Assembly: GCA_001942185.1 (NCBI GenBank)
Contig: MKJV01000068.1
Coordinates: 486,413-550,412 of the forward strand
DNA: 64,000 nt
Source of the DNA: Pseudonocardia sp. CNS-004
Lineage (GTDB): Bacteria; Actinomycetota; Actinomycetes; Mycobacteriales; Pseudonocardiaceae
Reading direction: 5' to 3'
The notes under the pieces are model-generated. The model was not told the origin of the DNA. It ran no database searches and worked only from the letters and a program-made list of their open reading frames with translations. The translations under genes were made by a program, and so were the position numbers. This document shows positions 8,282 through 16,112 of the stretch, one piece after another. The number at the start of each line of letters is the position of its first letter. The stretch's first letter is position 1.

Positions 8282-9244
8282 ATGCCGCCAAACGAGCAGC
8301 CACACGGTCAGTATCACCAGGCCCACGCGTTGGTCGCGGGCCTCCATGGGTTACGAGGGTTCCACCCCGGTTACCGCACCGTTCATGCCCTCGGGCGAAT
8401 CTACCGGGGCACGTTCACGGCCAGTGGTGATGGAGCCGCGCTGACCCGCGCCGTGCATTTCCAGCCCGGTGCCACCGTTCCCGCCACGGCGCGTTTCTCC
8501 TCGTCAGCGGCCGATCCGGAGGCACCCTTGTCACCGGTCGCGGCCATCGCGGTGAAGTTCTACCTCGACGACGGCACCGTGACCGACCTGGTCTCGCTCA
8601 ACCTGCCCCTGTTCCCGCTACCGACGCCCGACGACTATCTGAAGTTCTTTGCGGTGGCCGCCGACCCGGCCGCCAGGGCCGCGTTGCTCGCCGAACGACC
8701 GAAGATCGCCGCCGACATTCAAAAACTCCTGACGACGATACAAGCACCGAAGAGCCTGGCCGAGACGGCCTACAACGCGATCCACGCGTTCTGGTTCGAA
8801 AATGCCGCCGGTCAGCGGCGCGCGGGCCGCTACCACTGGGTGCCCGAGGCCGGCGAGAGCGGACAGCCGCCGGCGGATTTGAAGGCACTCCCGAACGAAA
8901 CGCTCTTCAACGAACTCGAGGAGCGGTTGGAGCAGGGTCCGGTGCGGTTCGCCCTCTATCTCAGCCTGGCTGAGGAGGGGGATGACCTGACCGACCCGAG
9001 CACCCCCTGGCCTCCGACCCGGGAGCGGGTCCTGCTCGGACAGCTGGCCCTGCGGCGCCGGACGTCGACCGAGGAAATCGGCGACCCGATCATGATTCAC
9101 GACCCGACACGGACCACCGATGGCATCGACGTCTCCGACGACCCCGTCCTCAACGTCCGGCGCGGGGTGTACGAGGTCTCGGCGGTGAATCGGGGCGCGG
9201 GATGGAAGAACCAGGCCGCGGCCGCCGCGGCCGGTGCGAGTTAG
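8282..9244 (+). CDS. Small catalase-family haem protein
   Basis: A 320-residue protein with the catalase core but without the flavodoxin-like domain of large catalases, similar in size to the SrpA / catalase-related peroxidase group. The distal His is visible in TVHALGRIYRGTF (His35), and the proximal RxxxY occurs as RRGVY near residues 293-297. The haem-pocket block VAAIAVKFYLDDG also fits. It may act as catalase, as a peroxidase with organic donors, or as a fatty-acid hydroperoxide enzyme; all three occur in this branch. There is no signal peptide. The ATG follows a weak GAGGATC site, and the gene is 36 bp before the DyP gene, probably one operon. Confidence 0.85.
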   Translation: MPPNEQPHGQYHQAHALVAGLHGLRGFHPGYRTVHALGRIYRGTFTASGDGAALTRAVHFQPGATVPATARFSSSAADPEAPLSPVAAIAVKFYLDDGTVTDLVSLNLPLFPLPTPDDYLKFFAVAADPAARAALLAERPKIAADIQKLLTTIQAPKSLAETAYNAIHAFWFENAAGQRRAGRYHWVPEAGESGQPPADLKALPNETLFNELEERLEQGPVRFALYLSLAEEGDDLTDPSTPWPPTRERVLLGQLALRRRTSTEEIGDPIMIHDPTRTTDGIDVSDDPVLNVRRGVYEVSAVNRGAGWKNQAAAAAAGAS

Positions 9245-9280
9245 GCGCTGACGAGGTTTACCTGAGGAGATACATCCATC

Positions 9281-10630
9281 ATGAACGCAGTGGCAAGCGG
9301 CGCACCGAGCGTCCCTCTCGAGATGGACGACATCCAGAGTGGCGCTCTTCACCACCGGCCGGTGCCCTACGAGGGCTGGTTTGTCTTCCTGCGTGTCGAC
9401 GACCGTCACGACGGGCGTGCCCTGCTGCGCCGGCTGCTCCCGGCGGTTCAGGGTGGACTCCCCAGTGCGGATCCGAATCGCGGTGCCTGGGCCGCGGTGG
9501 CCTTGACCTACCAAGGGCTACGGGCCCTCGGGGTGCCGCAGGAGTCGCTCGACAGCTTTCCGCTGGAGTTCCGGCAGGGCATGGCTGCGCGGGCGGACGT
9601 GCTCGGCGACGTCGGCGAGAGCGACCCGGCAAATTGGGAGCCACCGTTCGGCACTGGTGATGTTCATATCGTGCTCAGTGGGCTCGCACCCGATGCGGCA
9701 CGTCTCGAGAAGGCGCTGGAGCGGGCCCGGGCCGCCTACCAGGAGACGCCCGGTGTCGAGGTGATCTACCAGCAGGAGGTCCACCAGCTTCCCACCGGGC
9801 GCACCTCCTTCGGCTTCCGCGACGGCATCAGCTATCCGGGCATCGAGGGGACCGGGATACCCGGCTCCAATCCCCAGGAAGCACCCCTCAAGGCCGGCGA
9901 GTTCATCCTCGGCTACCCCGACGAGACCGGCAACCTGCCGCCCATGCCGCAGCCCGAGATCCTCGGGCGCAACGGGACCTATCTGGCCGTCCGCAAGCTC
10001 CACACCAAGGTAGCGGCCTGGCGCCGGTACCTGCGTGCAAACACCGCCAGCGAGGCCGAAGAGGCGCTACTGGGCGCGAAGATGATCGGGCGCTGGCCGA
10101 GCGGGGCGCCACTGGCCCTCGCCCCCGACAAGGACGACCCGGAGTTGGGCGCGGACCCGAGCCGCAACAACGATTTCCTCTACCGGGAAGACGACGACCG
10201 CGGCTTCAAATGTCCCGCCACCGCGCATGTCCGGCGCGTCAACCCGCGCGATGCCACCATCATCGGGGCGATACGGCTACATCGCATCATCCGCCGCGGC
10301 ACCAGCTACGGCCCGCCGCTACCCGAAGGCGTTCTCGAAGACGATGGCGCCGACCGGGGTCTCGTCGGGGTCTTCATCGGCGCCCACCTCGATCGACAGT
10401 TCGAGTTCATCAAGTCCGAGTGGGTCAACGACGGTAACTTCATCGGATACTCCGGCGAAAAAGACCCGGTCGCCGGCCACCACGACGGAACAGGCAGCAT
10501 CACGATCCCGCAGAAGCCCGTCCGGCGTCGCCTGCAAAATTTGCCGACCTTCGTGGTCACGCGGGGTGGCGAGTACTGCTTCCTTCCGGGACTGCGTGCT
10601 CTGCGCTGGCTCACCGAGCTGGAGGACTGA
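9281..10630 (+). CDS. DyP-type haem peroxidase
   Basis: A 449-residue member of the dye-decolourising peroxidase family. The hallmark GFRDG (catalytic Asp) is near residue 180, the proximal haem ligand His near 316 in ATAHVRRVNPR, and the distal Arg in the RIIRRGTSYG block. The C-terminal TFVVTRGGEYCFLPG is typical. No Tat signal is seen, so it should be cytosolic or exported by another route. GAGGAG lies before the ATG. It closes the cluster of two barrel-like proteins, a catalase-family protein and DyP, suggesting joint handling of hydrogen peroxide or lipid peroxides. Confidence 0.9.
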   Translation: MNAVASGAPSVPLEMDDIQSGALHHRPVPYEGWFVFLRVDDRHDGRALLRRLLPAVQGGLPSADPNRGAWAAVALTYQGLRALGVPQESLDSFPLEFRQGMAARADVLGDVGESDPANWEPPFGTGDVHIVLSGLAPDAARLEKALERARAAYQETPGVEVIYQQEVHQLPTGRTSFGFRDGISYPGIEGTGIPGSNPQEAPLKAGEFILGYPDETGNLPPMPQPEILGRNGTYLAVRKLHTKVAAWRRYLRANTASEAEEALLGAKMIGRWPSGAPLALAPDKDDPELGADPSRNNDFLYREDDDRGFKCPATAHVRRVNPRDATIIGAIRLHRIIRRGTSYGPPLPEGVLEDDGADRGLVGVFIGAHLDRQFEFIKSEWVNDGNFIGYSGEKDPVAGHHDGTGSITIPQKPVRRRLQNLPTFVVTRGGEYCFLPGLRALRWLTELED

Positions 10631-10687
10631 GCGCCGGGCAAGCACGTGCCGGGGTTACGTGCGCCCGTCGCGTGGCCCTGCCGTCGG

Positions 10688-11134
10688 TTACGGCTCTATG
10701 GGCGGCGGTACACCGGCCTCCGGTGTGCGAGGCCGCCGCAGCGCCAGGATCCAGCCGAGGGCGGGTGGTGCCAGCAGGACAATCGGGACGATCGCGAGCG
10801 CGGCCACCTTCAGGCCGCCCGCGCCGAGAAGCGCGCCGACCGCCGCGAGCAGCGACAGCACCCAGACCGCGGTGTAGGCGAGGTTGACCCAGACGGGCGC
10901 GGGTGTGCCCGCCTTCCAGCCGTGCCGTTGCCGGGCGCGCAGCGCGAGGTAGAAGGCCGTGCCCGCGACGGCCCCGGTAACCAGCACGAGCAGGACCACC
11001 GAGCTGATCAATGGATTGCGCTCGTTCGCCTTCGCCGCAGTGGCGATGAACGCCCCCACACACAGCCCGAACACCATCGCCTGCACCCAAGCCGGCCGCT
11101 TGCCTAGGTACGCCGCAAGCAATGCCCAGATCAT
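10688..11134 (-). CDS. Small integral membrane protein
   Basis: A 148-residue protein of four or five predicted helices (AMVFGLCVGAFIATAA, LISSVVLLVLVTGAVAGTAF, NLAYTAVWVLSLLAAVGAL, ALAIVPIVLLAPPALGWIL) and a short Pro-rich tail. GAGGAGG precedes the ATG. It is convergent with the DyP gene. The dyad at 11209-11223 lies 74 bp upstream, placing it in the presumed stress regulon. I do not recognise a family or function. Confidence 0.7.
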   Translation of the reverse strand: MIWALLAAYLGKRPAWVQAMVFGLCVGAFIATAAKANERNPLISSVVLLVLVTGAVAGTAFYLALRARQRHGWKAGTPAPVWVNLAYTAVWVLSLLAAVGALLGAGGLKVAALAIVPIVLLAPPALGWILALRRPRTPEAGVPPPIEP

Positions 11135-11208
11135 CCCGTCCTCCTCGCTTGCCGGGCCCGCTCCGCATTCCGGTCGCGACGATAGCCATCACCCCGGCCT
11201 GCAGACGT

Positions 11209-11223
11209 CACCCGAGCCAGGTG
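11209..11223. promoter_or_regulatory. Dyad operator candidate (copy 4 of 8)
   Basis: CACCCGAGCCAGGTG has CACC/GGTG arms and lies 74 bp before the start at 11134 on the minus strand and 160 bp before the YccF-family gene. Confidence 0.5.
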
Positions 11224-11383
11224 AACGGGCGCCGCATCGTCGAGGGCAACTGCTGGCGTCCGGCTCGACGACGTGCGGTGTGGTGAGAGACGTCGTACGC
11301 CCGGCTGTCCCGCCCGCTACGGGTGAAGCCACCGGCCCCGATCCGGTGGATCCTCGGCGCGACGCCGTCGATGGAGGACCCTG

Positions 11384-11791
11384 ATGCGAACCGTGCTCAA
11401 CGTCATCTGGTTGCTGCTCTGCGGGATCTGGCTCGCCATCGGCTACGTGATCGCCGGGGTGGTCTGCTGCATCCTCATCGTGACGATTCCGTTCGGGCTG
11501 GCGTCGTTCCGGATCGCGGACTTCGCGCTGTGGCCCTTCGGCCGGCAACTCGTGCGCCGCGAGGACGCCGGTGCGCCGTCCACGATCGGCAACGTCATCT
11601 GGATCATCTTCGCAGGCTGGTGGCTCGCGCTCGCGCACCTCGCCACGGCCGTAGCGCTGGCGGCCACCATCATCGGGATCCCGCTGGCCTGGGCCAGCCT
11701 GAAGCTGATCCCCGTCTCGCTCGTACCGCTCGGGCGGATCATCGTGCCCATGGACGCCGCGCAGGACCCGGGATACCCCGTGGTGCGCTGA
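11384..11791 (+). CDS. yccF: YccF-family inner membrane protein
   Basis: A 135-residue protein with the two repeated YccF units: NVIWLLLCGIWLAIGY followed by a hydrophobic hairpin and PFGLASFRIADFALWPFGR, then NVIWIIFAGWWLALAH with PLAWASLKLIPVSLVPLGR. The repeat and the Gly/Trp-rich helices are diagnostic. It is a small cytoplasmic-membrane protein of unknown function, frequent in stress clusters. The ATG at 11384 follows GGAGG. It diverges from the membrane protein gene at 10688-11134. Confidence 0.9.
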   Translation: MRTVLNVIWLLLCGIWLAIGYVIAGVVCCILIVTIPFGLASFRIADFALWPFGRQLVRREDAGAPSTIGNVIWIIFAGWWLALAHLATAVALAATIIGIPLAWASLKLIPVSLVPLGRIIVPMDAAQDPGYPVVR

Positions 11792-11875
11792 CCGGATCAC
11801 AGCTCGACCACCGATCGCCGGCCGGCCGCCGGGGCACGTGGCCCAACCGCGCGCGGCCGGTCAGGAATGGCCCGG

Positions 11876-12181
11876 TCAGGAGTGTGACCGGGCCGCGGCC
11901 TTGCTGCCGCGGCGGGCGTGCTCGCGCGGCGTCGCGGCGGGCTCCGGGTCGGCCGACGCGGTCGACCACGTGAACTCCACCTCGAGTTCCACCTCGTCCC
12001 CGTCGACCTCCACCTCGACCTCGCACCGGACGTGGTCGGGAACGTGGAGCTTCACGGTGCTGGCGCCGAGCTCGACCTCGACGTGGCCGCCGGCGGCGAG
12101 CGCATCGGCCAGCGCGGAGAGCCTGCGGGCCGCCTCGTGCCGGGTGAGCGACTCCTTCCGGCTGATCTCGACGTCCGACAT
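11876..12181 (-). CDS. Amphi-Trp domain-containing protein
   Basis: A 101-residue soluble protein beginning MSDVEISRKESLTRHEAARR, followed by a short beta-rich domain (VEVELGASTVKLHVPDHVRCEVEVEVDG, then FTWS), the pattern of the amphi-Trp domain in actinobacterial stress proteins. A basic Ala/Arg-rich tail follows. ATG 12181 is preferred over GTG 12184 because GGAG is spaced properly. It is downstream of the DUF1269 gene on the same strand (about 47 bp) and probably co-transcribed. Function unknown. Confidence 0.8.
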   Translation of the reverse strand: MSDVEISRKESLTRHEAARRLSALADALAAGGHVEVELGASTVKLHVPDHVRCEVEVEVDGDEVELEVEFTWSTASADPEPAATPREHARRGSKAAARSHS

Positions 12182-12228
12182 CACGAGCTCCGTTCTGGAT
12201 CAGGCTTCCGGCGTTGTGCTCGAGCGAG

Positions 12229-12723
12229 TCACTCGGCCTCGGAGAAGGCCTCGCGCAGCGTGGCTTCCTGCTCGTTCGACAGGTTCGTCGACAGGAGCGT
12301 GGCGCCGGTCTGCTTGAACTCGTCCAACACCTTGTCGACGACGACGTGCGAGCTCATGACGAACAGCGCAGATGTGCCCGGCGTGACCTGCTTCCGCACC
12401 TGATTGATGAAGGTGTCGTCGATGCCCACGTCGGACATCGAGCCCATGAGCGCTCCCATCGCGGCCCCCATCGCCAGGCCCAGAAGGGGAACGAAGAAGA
12501 TCAGGCCGAACAGCAGACCCCAGAAGCTGCCGCCCAGTGCCCCAGCTCCGGCCAGGCTGTGCAGCTGCTGTGTCTTCGGCTTCTTCCGCCCCTCGGTCCA
12601 GTAGACGTACGCGGCGTCGTTGATCGCGATCAGCTCCTCCTTCTGCATCCTCTGGAGGAGCCCGAGAGCGCTCTCCGCTCCGTGCACCGTGTCGAACTTC
12701 CACACCGTCAAGGTCGCTGCCAT
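12229..12723 (-). CDS. DUF1269 family membrane protein
   Basis: A 164-residue protein with an N-terminal alpha/beta part (TLTVWKFDTVHGAESALGLLQRMQ), a central glycine-zipper membrane hairpin (residues about 58-95, GALGGSFWGLLFGLIFF and GLAMGAAMGALMG), and a C-terminal half (GTSALFVMSSHVVVDKVLDEF) that repeats the fold, as in DUF1269. Start at 12723 is chosen on family length; in-frame Met codons further upstream overlap the dyad at 12760-12774. It is the first gene of a pair with the amphi-Trp gene. Membrane-associated stress role inferred. Confidence 0.85.
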   Translation of the reverse strand: MAATLTVWKFDTVHGAESALGLLQRMQKEELIAINDAAYVYWTEGRKKPKTQQLHSLAGAGALGGSFWGLLFGLIFFVPLLGLAMGAAMGALMGSMSDVGIDDTFINQVRKQVTPGTSALFVMSSHVVVDKVLDEFKQTGATLLSTNLSNEQEATLREAFSEAE

Positions 12724-12759
12724 GCCCGGCACTCTGCTGACCGCGACCCACCGTGCCAT

Positions 12760-12774
12760 CACCCCGGAGGGGCG
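12760..12774. promoter_or_regulatory. Dyad operator candidate (copy 5 of 8, weaker)
   Basis: CACCCCGGAGGGGCG fits the dyad with one arm mismatch (GGGCG instead of GGRTG), in the context TCA/GA. It lies 37 bp before the DUF1269 start, closer than the other copies. Confidence 0.35.
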
Positions 12775-12788
12775 ATCGTGGGAGGCGC

Positions 12789-12995
12789 TCAGTCCGGAAT
12801 CGGATGCACCGACACCACGGTGCTTCCCAGCACCTGGAGCTGGACGATGATGCCGTGCAGGTGGGATTCGTCCAGCACCTCACCCTCGAGCACCGTCTGC
12901 GGAGGAACCTCGCTGATCAGCATGTCGCGAAAGGCGGAACGGGTCTCGTCGGACAGTCGCCCATCCACCCGGAACTGGTAGCGCATCGTCACCAT
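12789..12995 (-). CDS. Small conserved protein, paralogue of the gene at 16611-16817
   Basis: About 68 residues. The body RYQFRVDGRLSDETRSAF, then PPQTVLEGEV and GSTVVSVHPIPD, aligns along its length with the protein at 16611-16817 (RYEIRVNGHLSERARSAF, PAQTIVFGEL, GLEVVSLERLPG). The start is placed at ATG 12995 by that alignment; 12986 and 13004 are alternatives. The beta-alpha-beta pattern and the closing VVS suggest a small ACT-like or ferredoxin-like fold, which is inference. A loose dyad (CATCCGGCTCACGATG at 13040-13055, 16 bp) lies about 45 bp upstream. Function unknown. Confidence 0.65.
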   Translation of the reverse strand: MVTMRYQFRVDGRLSDETRSAFRDMLISEVPPQTVLEGEVLDESHLHGIIVQLQVLGSTVVSVHPIPD

Positions 12996-13004
12996 CGGCC
13001 TCAT

Positions 13005-13298
13005 CTCGCATCACTTGCAAGCCGATTCGCTCGACCTACCATCCGGCTCACGATGGATTCCGCGCGCACACCGGACACCGCCCATGCCGGGTGAACGGCA
13101 GGTGCACGACAGCGCCACCCGCCCTCGCTGGTGAGATGCCCGGCCGCGCCGGCCAGGCCTGCGTGACATCGCGATCCCGCCCGTGGCGTCGATGAGCAAC
13201 GACGGGAACAGGGGCCCGCCGCGCGAGCTCCTCGGCGACGGACTGCATCACGCACCCACCGGGCGCGTCGGGCATCGCCCGGCAAGGTGAGCCTGGGG
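13005..13298. other. Region without a confident gene
   Basis: Nearly 300 bp. Short frames on both strands lack ribosome binding sites and recognisable domains; the minus-strand reading with QSVAEELARRAPVPVV near 13215-13250 is mildly coding-like and could be a gene remnant. It includes the degenerate dyad at 13040-13055. Confidence 0.3.
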
Positions 13299-13986
13299 CT
13301 ACCGCACCGTCCGGTTCATCTCAGGCAACTGCCGCCGCTGCCCGAGCCGTTCGAGCCAGGCCACGAGCTGGCGATGCACCGAGTCGGCCCCGACCAGGTC
13401 TGCGGCAACCGGCCAGTCCGCGGGGTGGATCAGCACCGACCGGGACTGCCAGCCGCCCAGCCCGCCATGGCGGCCGACGAGCTTCTCGAACGCGGCCACC
13501 TCGCCGGTGGACACGTCGATCCGGCTGTTCACCAGGATGTCGCCGACATGCGGGAGCCGGTCATGACGGCGAAGGTCATGACGGCGCAGGTCATCCGCCG
13601 CGTGCCTGCCGAACATCGCCAGCGGATCGGTGCCCTCCACGTGGTCGTCGCGCAGCCTGCGGGTGCCGTTCGGTCCGAGGACGAGCGGGCCGCGGGTGCG
13701 GGAGCGCACCATGACGAATCCGATCCCGGGATGCGTCGCGAGCCCGGTGACCAGCCTCGGGTGCAGCTCATCGATGTCCTCGAGCGTCAGACGCCTGGTA
13801 CGCGGGGGAAGTAGACGAGCCCGAGGTTGCCGCGAACGCCGGCCGCAGCACCGCGGCGAGCAGCCCGAGGAGCACGGCGGCGTGCATGACTTCCCAGCCG
13901 GCCTGCGCGGACACGCCGGGCAGCACCGCGAGGGTGATTCCCGGCGCGGCCCATCCGATGAGGAGCAGCAGGGCACGGTGGCGCAC
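13299..13986 (-). pseudogene. Holin-like/phosphodiesterase gene with central domain deleted
   Basis: The start, GTG 13986 with GGAGG before it, opens with membrane helices (RHRALLLLIGWAAPGITLAVLPG, HAAVLLGLLAAVLRP) like the N-terminus of actinobacterial phage-holin-family plus type I phosphodiesterase fusions. After a frame change near 13800 the sequence jumps to what looks like the C-terminal end of the same family (LTLEDIDELHPRLVTGLATH, GIGFVMVRS, GGLGGWQSRSVLIHPADWP, VHRQLVAWLERLG). The several-hundred-residue alkaline-phosphatase-like catalytic core expected between them is absent. It is therefore an internally deleted remnant. The dyad at 14055-14069 lies 69 bp upstream. Confidence 0.65.
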
Positions 13987-14054
13987 GGCATCCTCCGTCG
14001 TTCCAGTCACGTCCGGCGCACCGATGATGCGGGAGAAGAAGTGCGCTCCGCCCC

Positions 14055-14069
14055 CATCCGTGCCGGATG
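14055..14069. promoter_or_regulatory. Dyad operator candidate (copy 6 of 8)
   Basis: CATCCGTGCCGGATG has perfect 6-bp arms and sits between divergent genes, 69 bp before the start at 13986 and 84 bp before the start at 14153. Confidence 0.6.
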
Positions 14070-14152
14070 AGGCTGCATTTCGTCGCGCCCCGTTAACGTC
14101 GCTCCCCGGAGGGCCGAGGTGTCTCGGTCGGCGCCCTCGAAGGAGGCACACC

Positions 14153-14359
14153 ATGGCCGCATCGCCATCGCCTGGTGTCGATCGAAGCTGGAAGAGCTAC
14201 CGGCTGGTCACACCCGCCGGTGACATCGAGATCTCCGTGATGCGCAGCTACCCGGACGGCACCGTCGACGCCCTGTGCACCTGTTGCGGCGCCCGATGGG
14301 AACGCAGACACCTCCGGCTCGGGGACAGCGGGACGACGACGCCACCGACGTTGCCGTAG
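14153..14359 (+). CDS. Small cysteine-containing protein of unknown function
   Basis: A 68-residue protein starting MAASPSPGVDRSWKSYRLVT, with LCTCCGARWERRHLRLGD near the C-terminus. The closely spaced cysteines could bind a metal, but only three are clustered and no family is recognised. It is well supported as a gene by AAGGAGG seven bases before the ATG and by a dyad 84 bp upstream. It stands 102 bp before the DUF6325 gene, separated by another dyad. Confidence 0.6.
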   Translation: MAASPSPGVDRSWKSYRLVTPAGDIEISVMRSYPDGTVDALCTCCGARWERRHLRLGDSGTTTPPTLP

Positions 14360-14380
14360 ACCCGGGGGTATGCGGGCGGT

Positions 14381-14395
14381 CATCCGGTCGGGGTG
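14381..14395. promoter_or_regulatory. Dyad operator candidate (copy 7 of 8)
   Basis: CATCCGGTCGGGGTG (CATCC/GGGTG arms) is followed by AGG and lies 67 bp before the DUF6325 start. Confidence 0.55.
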
Positions 14396-14461
14396 AGGCG
14401 GACCGGCGTCCCGGCTGTGACGCTGAGAGCTCGGAGGTAGAGGCTCTGGACAGGGCGTGAC

Positions 14462-15012
14462 ATGGCGATCGGACCCGTCCAGCTCATCGTGCTCGGATTC
14501 ACGGACCCGGACTTTCACGGCGAGATCATCGCTGAGCTGGAGCGGCTCCGGGAAAGCGACACCGTCCGGGTGATCGACGCGCTCGCGGTGTACAAGGACG
14601 AGGTCGGGGAGGTCGCGGTAGCCATCTGAGCAACCTCTCCGACGACGAGGCACGCGAGATCGGCAGTGCGGTGGGAGCACTGATCGGGCTCGGCATCGAG
14701 GGCGACAAGGGCTTCGTGGCCGGTGCCGCGGCCGCGGCCGACGGCATCCAGGTGTTCTCCGATGAGGACGCGTGGGACGTGATCGAGGAGATCCCGAACA
14801 ACTCCGCCGCGGCGCTGCTCCTGATCGAGCACCACTGGGCGGTCCCGCTTCGCGACGCGGTTGTGAAGGCAGACGGGTTCCGGATCAGCGAGGGGTTCGT
14901 CAGCCCGCTCGACCTCATCAAGATCGGATTGGTGACCGCGGAGGAGGCCAGGCAGCTGCACGAACTCGAACACGCGGCCGCGGGCGCTCCTGACAGAGCC
15001 CGGCCGGAGTAG
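14462..15012 (+). CDS. DUF6325 family protein (frameshift near 14622)
   Basis: About 183 residues after restoring one lost base near 14622. Residues 1-52 read MAIGPVQLIVLGFTDPDF through LAVYKDEVGEVAV, the typical DUF6325 N-terminus. The second frame continues NLSDDEAREIGSAVGALIG and ends with the family hallmark SAAALLLIEHHWAVPLRDAV. The C-terminus has a helical TAEEARQLHELEHAA tail. It is a soluble stress-associated protein of unknown biochemical function, usually paired with a small SHOCT-type protein; here a very short basic frame follows. Confidence 0.75.
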
Positions 15013-15025
15013 ATGAGGAGGACCG

Positions 15026-15088
15026 ATGTTCGGATCACGACGGGTCGCGCGCCGCACCGCGCGCCGGGTTTCGCGCCGCCGCGGCTGA
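15026..15088 (+). CDS. Very short basic peptide (20 aa), possible truncated SHOCT-operon protein
   Basis: ATG at 15026 has GAGGAGG directly upstream and begins MFGSRRVARRTARR, stopping after 20 residues. DUF6325 genes are often followed by an Arg-rich small protein with a C-terminal SHOCT segment; this could be its N-terminus cut short by a frameshift or decay. Without the missing part the call is tentative. Confidence 0.35.
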   Translation: MFGSRRVARRTARRVSRRRG

Positions 15089-15159
15089 GGGGAATGCCTC
15101 CCGGTGCAGCCACTGCGCCGAGAGGCCACCTTTCGATCGGATGGGGCGCTGAGGCCCCG

Positions 15160-15841
15160 TGACGGGTCCGCGCAGCACGACCAACGACCTGGCGTTGACC
15201 GTTGGGGAATCGTCGGCGCCCGGCTTTGCCGACGGACCGACGGCGGTGGGCTCGAAACTGTGGGGGATGGAAGGGCCGACGGAGGAGGCCCGGGGCGGGA
15301 GAAACTGTCCAGTTCCGGCTCCCAGACCTGGCCGTCCCGGGGTCCGCGGTATCACGAACTCCAGCGCCTCCCACCAGCCGTTGACCAGCACCAGGAAATC
15401 GTCGTCCAGGACTGGGGCGCCGTCCTCGGCGTGGTCGGGCATGTCGACCCCGTCGAGGTAGATCGCCACGCTGCGCGCAGCCCACTCCTCGGCTGTGACG
15501 ATCGTGCCTGCGGGTGTGTAGCAGCGCAGTTGCTGCCAGTCGACCCCGGACAGGAAGCGCCGCCGCCGGAACACGGGTGCGCCCGGCGGAAGGCGATCAG
15601 GCGGTGGGTGAAGGCGAACAGTTCCTCGTCGACGTGTTCCCAGTCGAACCGGGTCAGCGGACCGTCCTGGCAGTAGGCGTTGTTGTTCCCGCGCTGCGTG
15701 CGGCCCAGCTCGTCGCCGCCGAGCAGCATCGGCACCCCGAAGGACGACAGCAACGTCGTCAGCAGCGCGCGTTGCTGACGCCCGCGCAGCGCGAGCACGT
15801 CCGGGTCGGTGGTCGGCCCCTCGGCGCCGCAGTTCCTGGAG
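15160..15841 (-). pseudogene. glgX: Remnant of glycogen debranching enzyme GlgX (C-terminal part only)
   Basis: Minus-strand reading from about 15838 gives [40 protein letters not shown] and [10 protein letters not shown]. After a lost base near 15570 it continues [30 protein letters not shown] and [15 protein letters not shown]. These are the last third of GlgX, the alpha-1,6 debranching hydrolase. The sequence starts abruptly without the N-terminal two thirds and has further frame changes near 15340 and 15290 before NARSLVVLRG. It is a decayed fragment, not merely a frameshifted gene. Confidence 0.8.
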
Positions 15842-16037
15842 CGTCACGCGCGCTCGACCGTTCGCGTTCGGCTGCCACCGCGACCTCCCTGTTCGCCCGC
15901 GTCGCAGCCCGAGTCTCGGGCCAAGGGCGTCGGCAGGGACTCACCCGGCGAGGGCGAACGGCTGCACTCCTGGCCAGGCGCAACCGAGCGCGCCATCCGG
16001 CGACCGGCCCGGCGCCGATCCAGATCCTCCCGGAGCT

Positions 16038-16052
16038 CATCCCTGCCGGGTG
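16038..16052. promoter_or_regulatory. Dyad operator candidate (copy 8 of 8)
   Basis: CATCCCTGCCGGGTG is flanked by GCT and AGG and lies 61 bp before the DUF7144 gene start. It closely matches copy 2 (CATCCCTGACGGATG). Confidence 0.6.
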
Positions 16053-16112
16053 AGGAGCCGCAGGTGCTGGCGAACCACCATTGCGCGACCTGCACACGGA
16101 GGAGGAGTTCCG

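Noticed and set aside
15842..16030. Possible tRNA gene or tRNA remnant
   Set aside because: A short segment looks vaguely like a T-arm on the minus strand, but no cloverleaf can be drawn.
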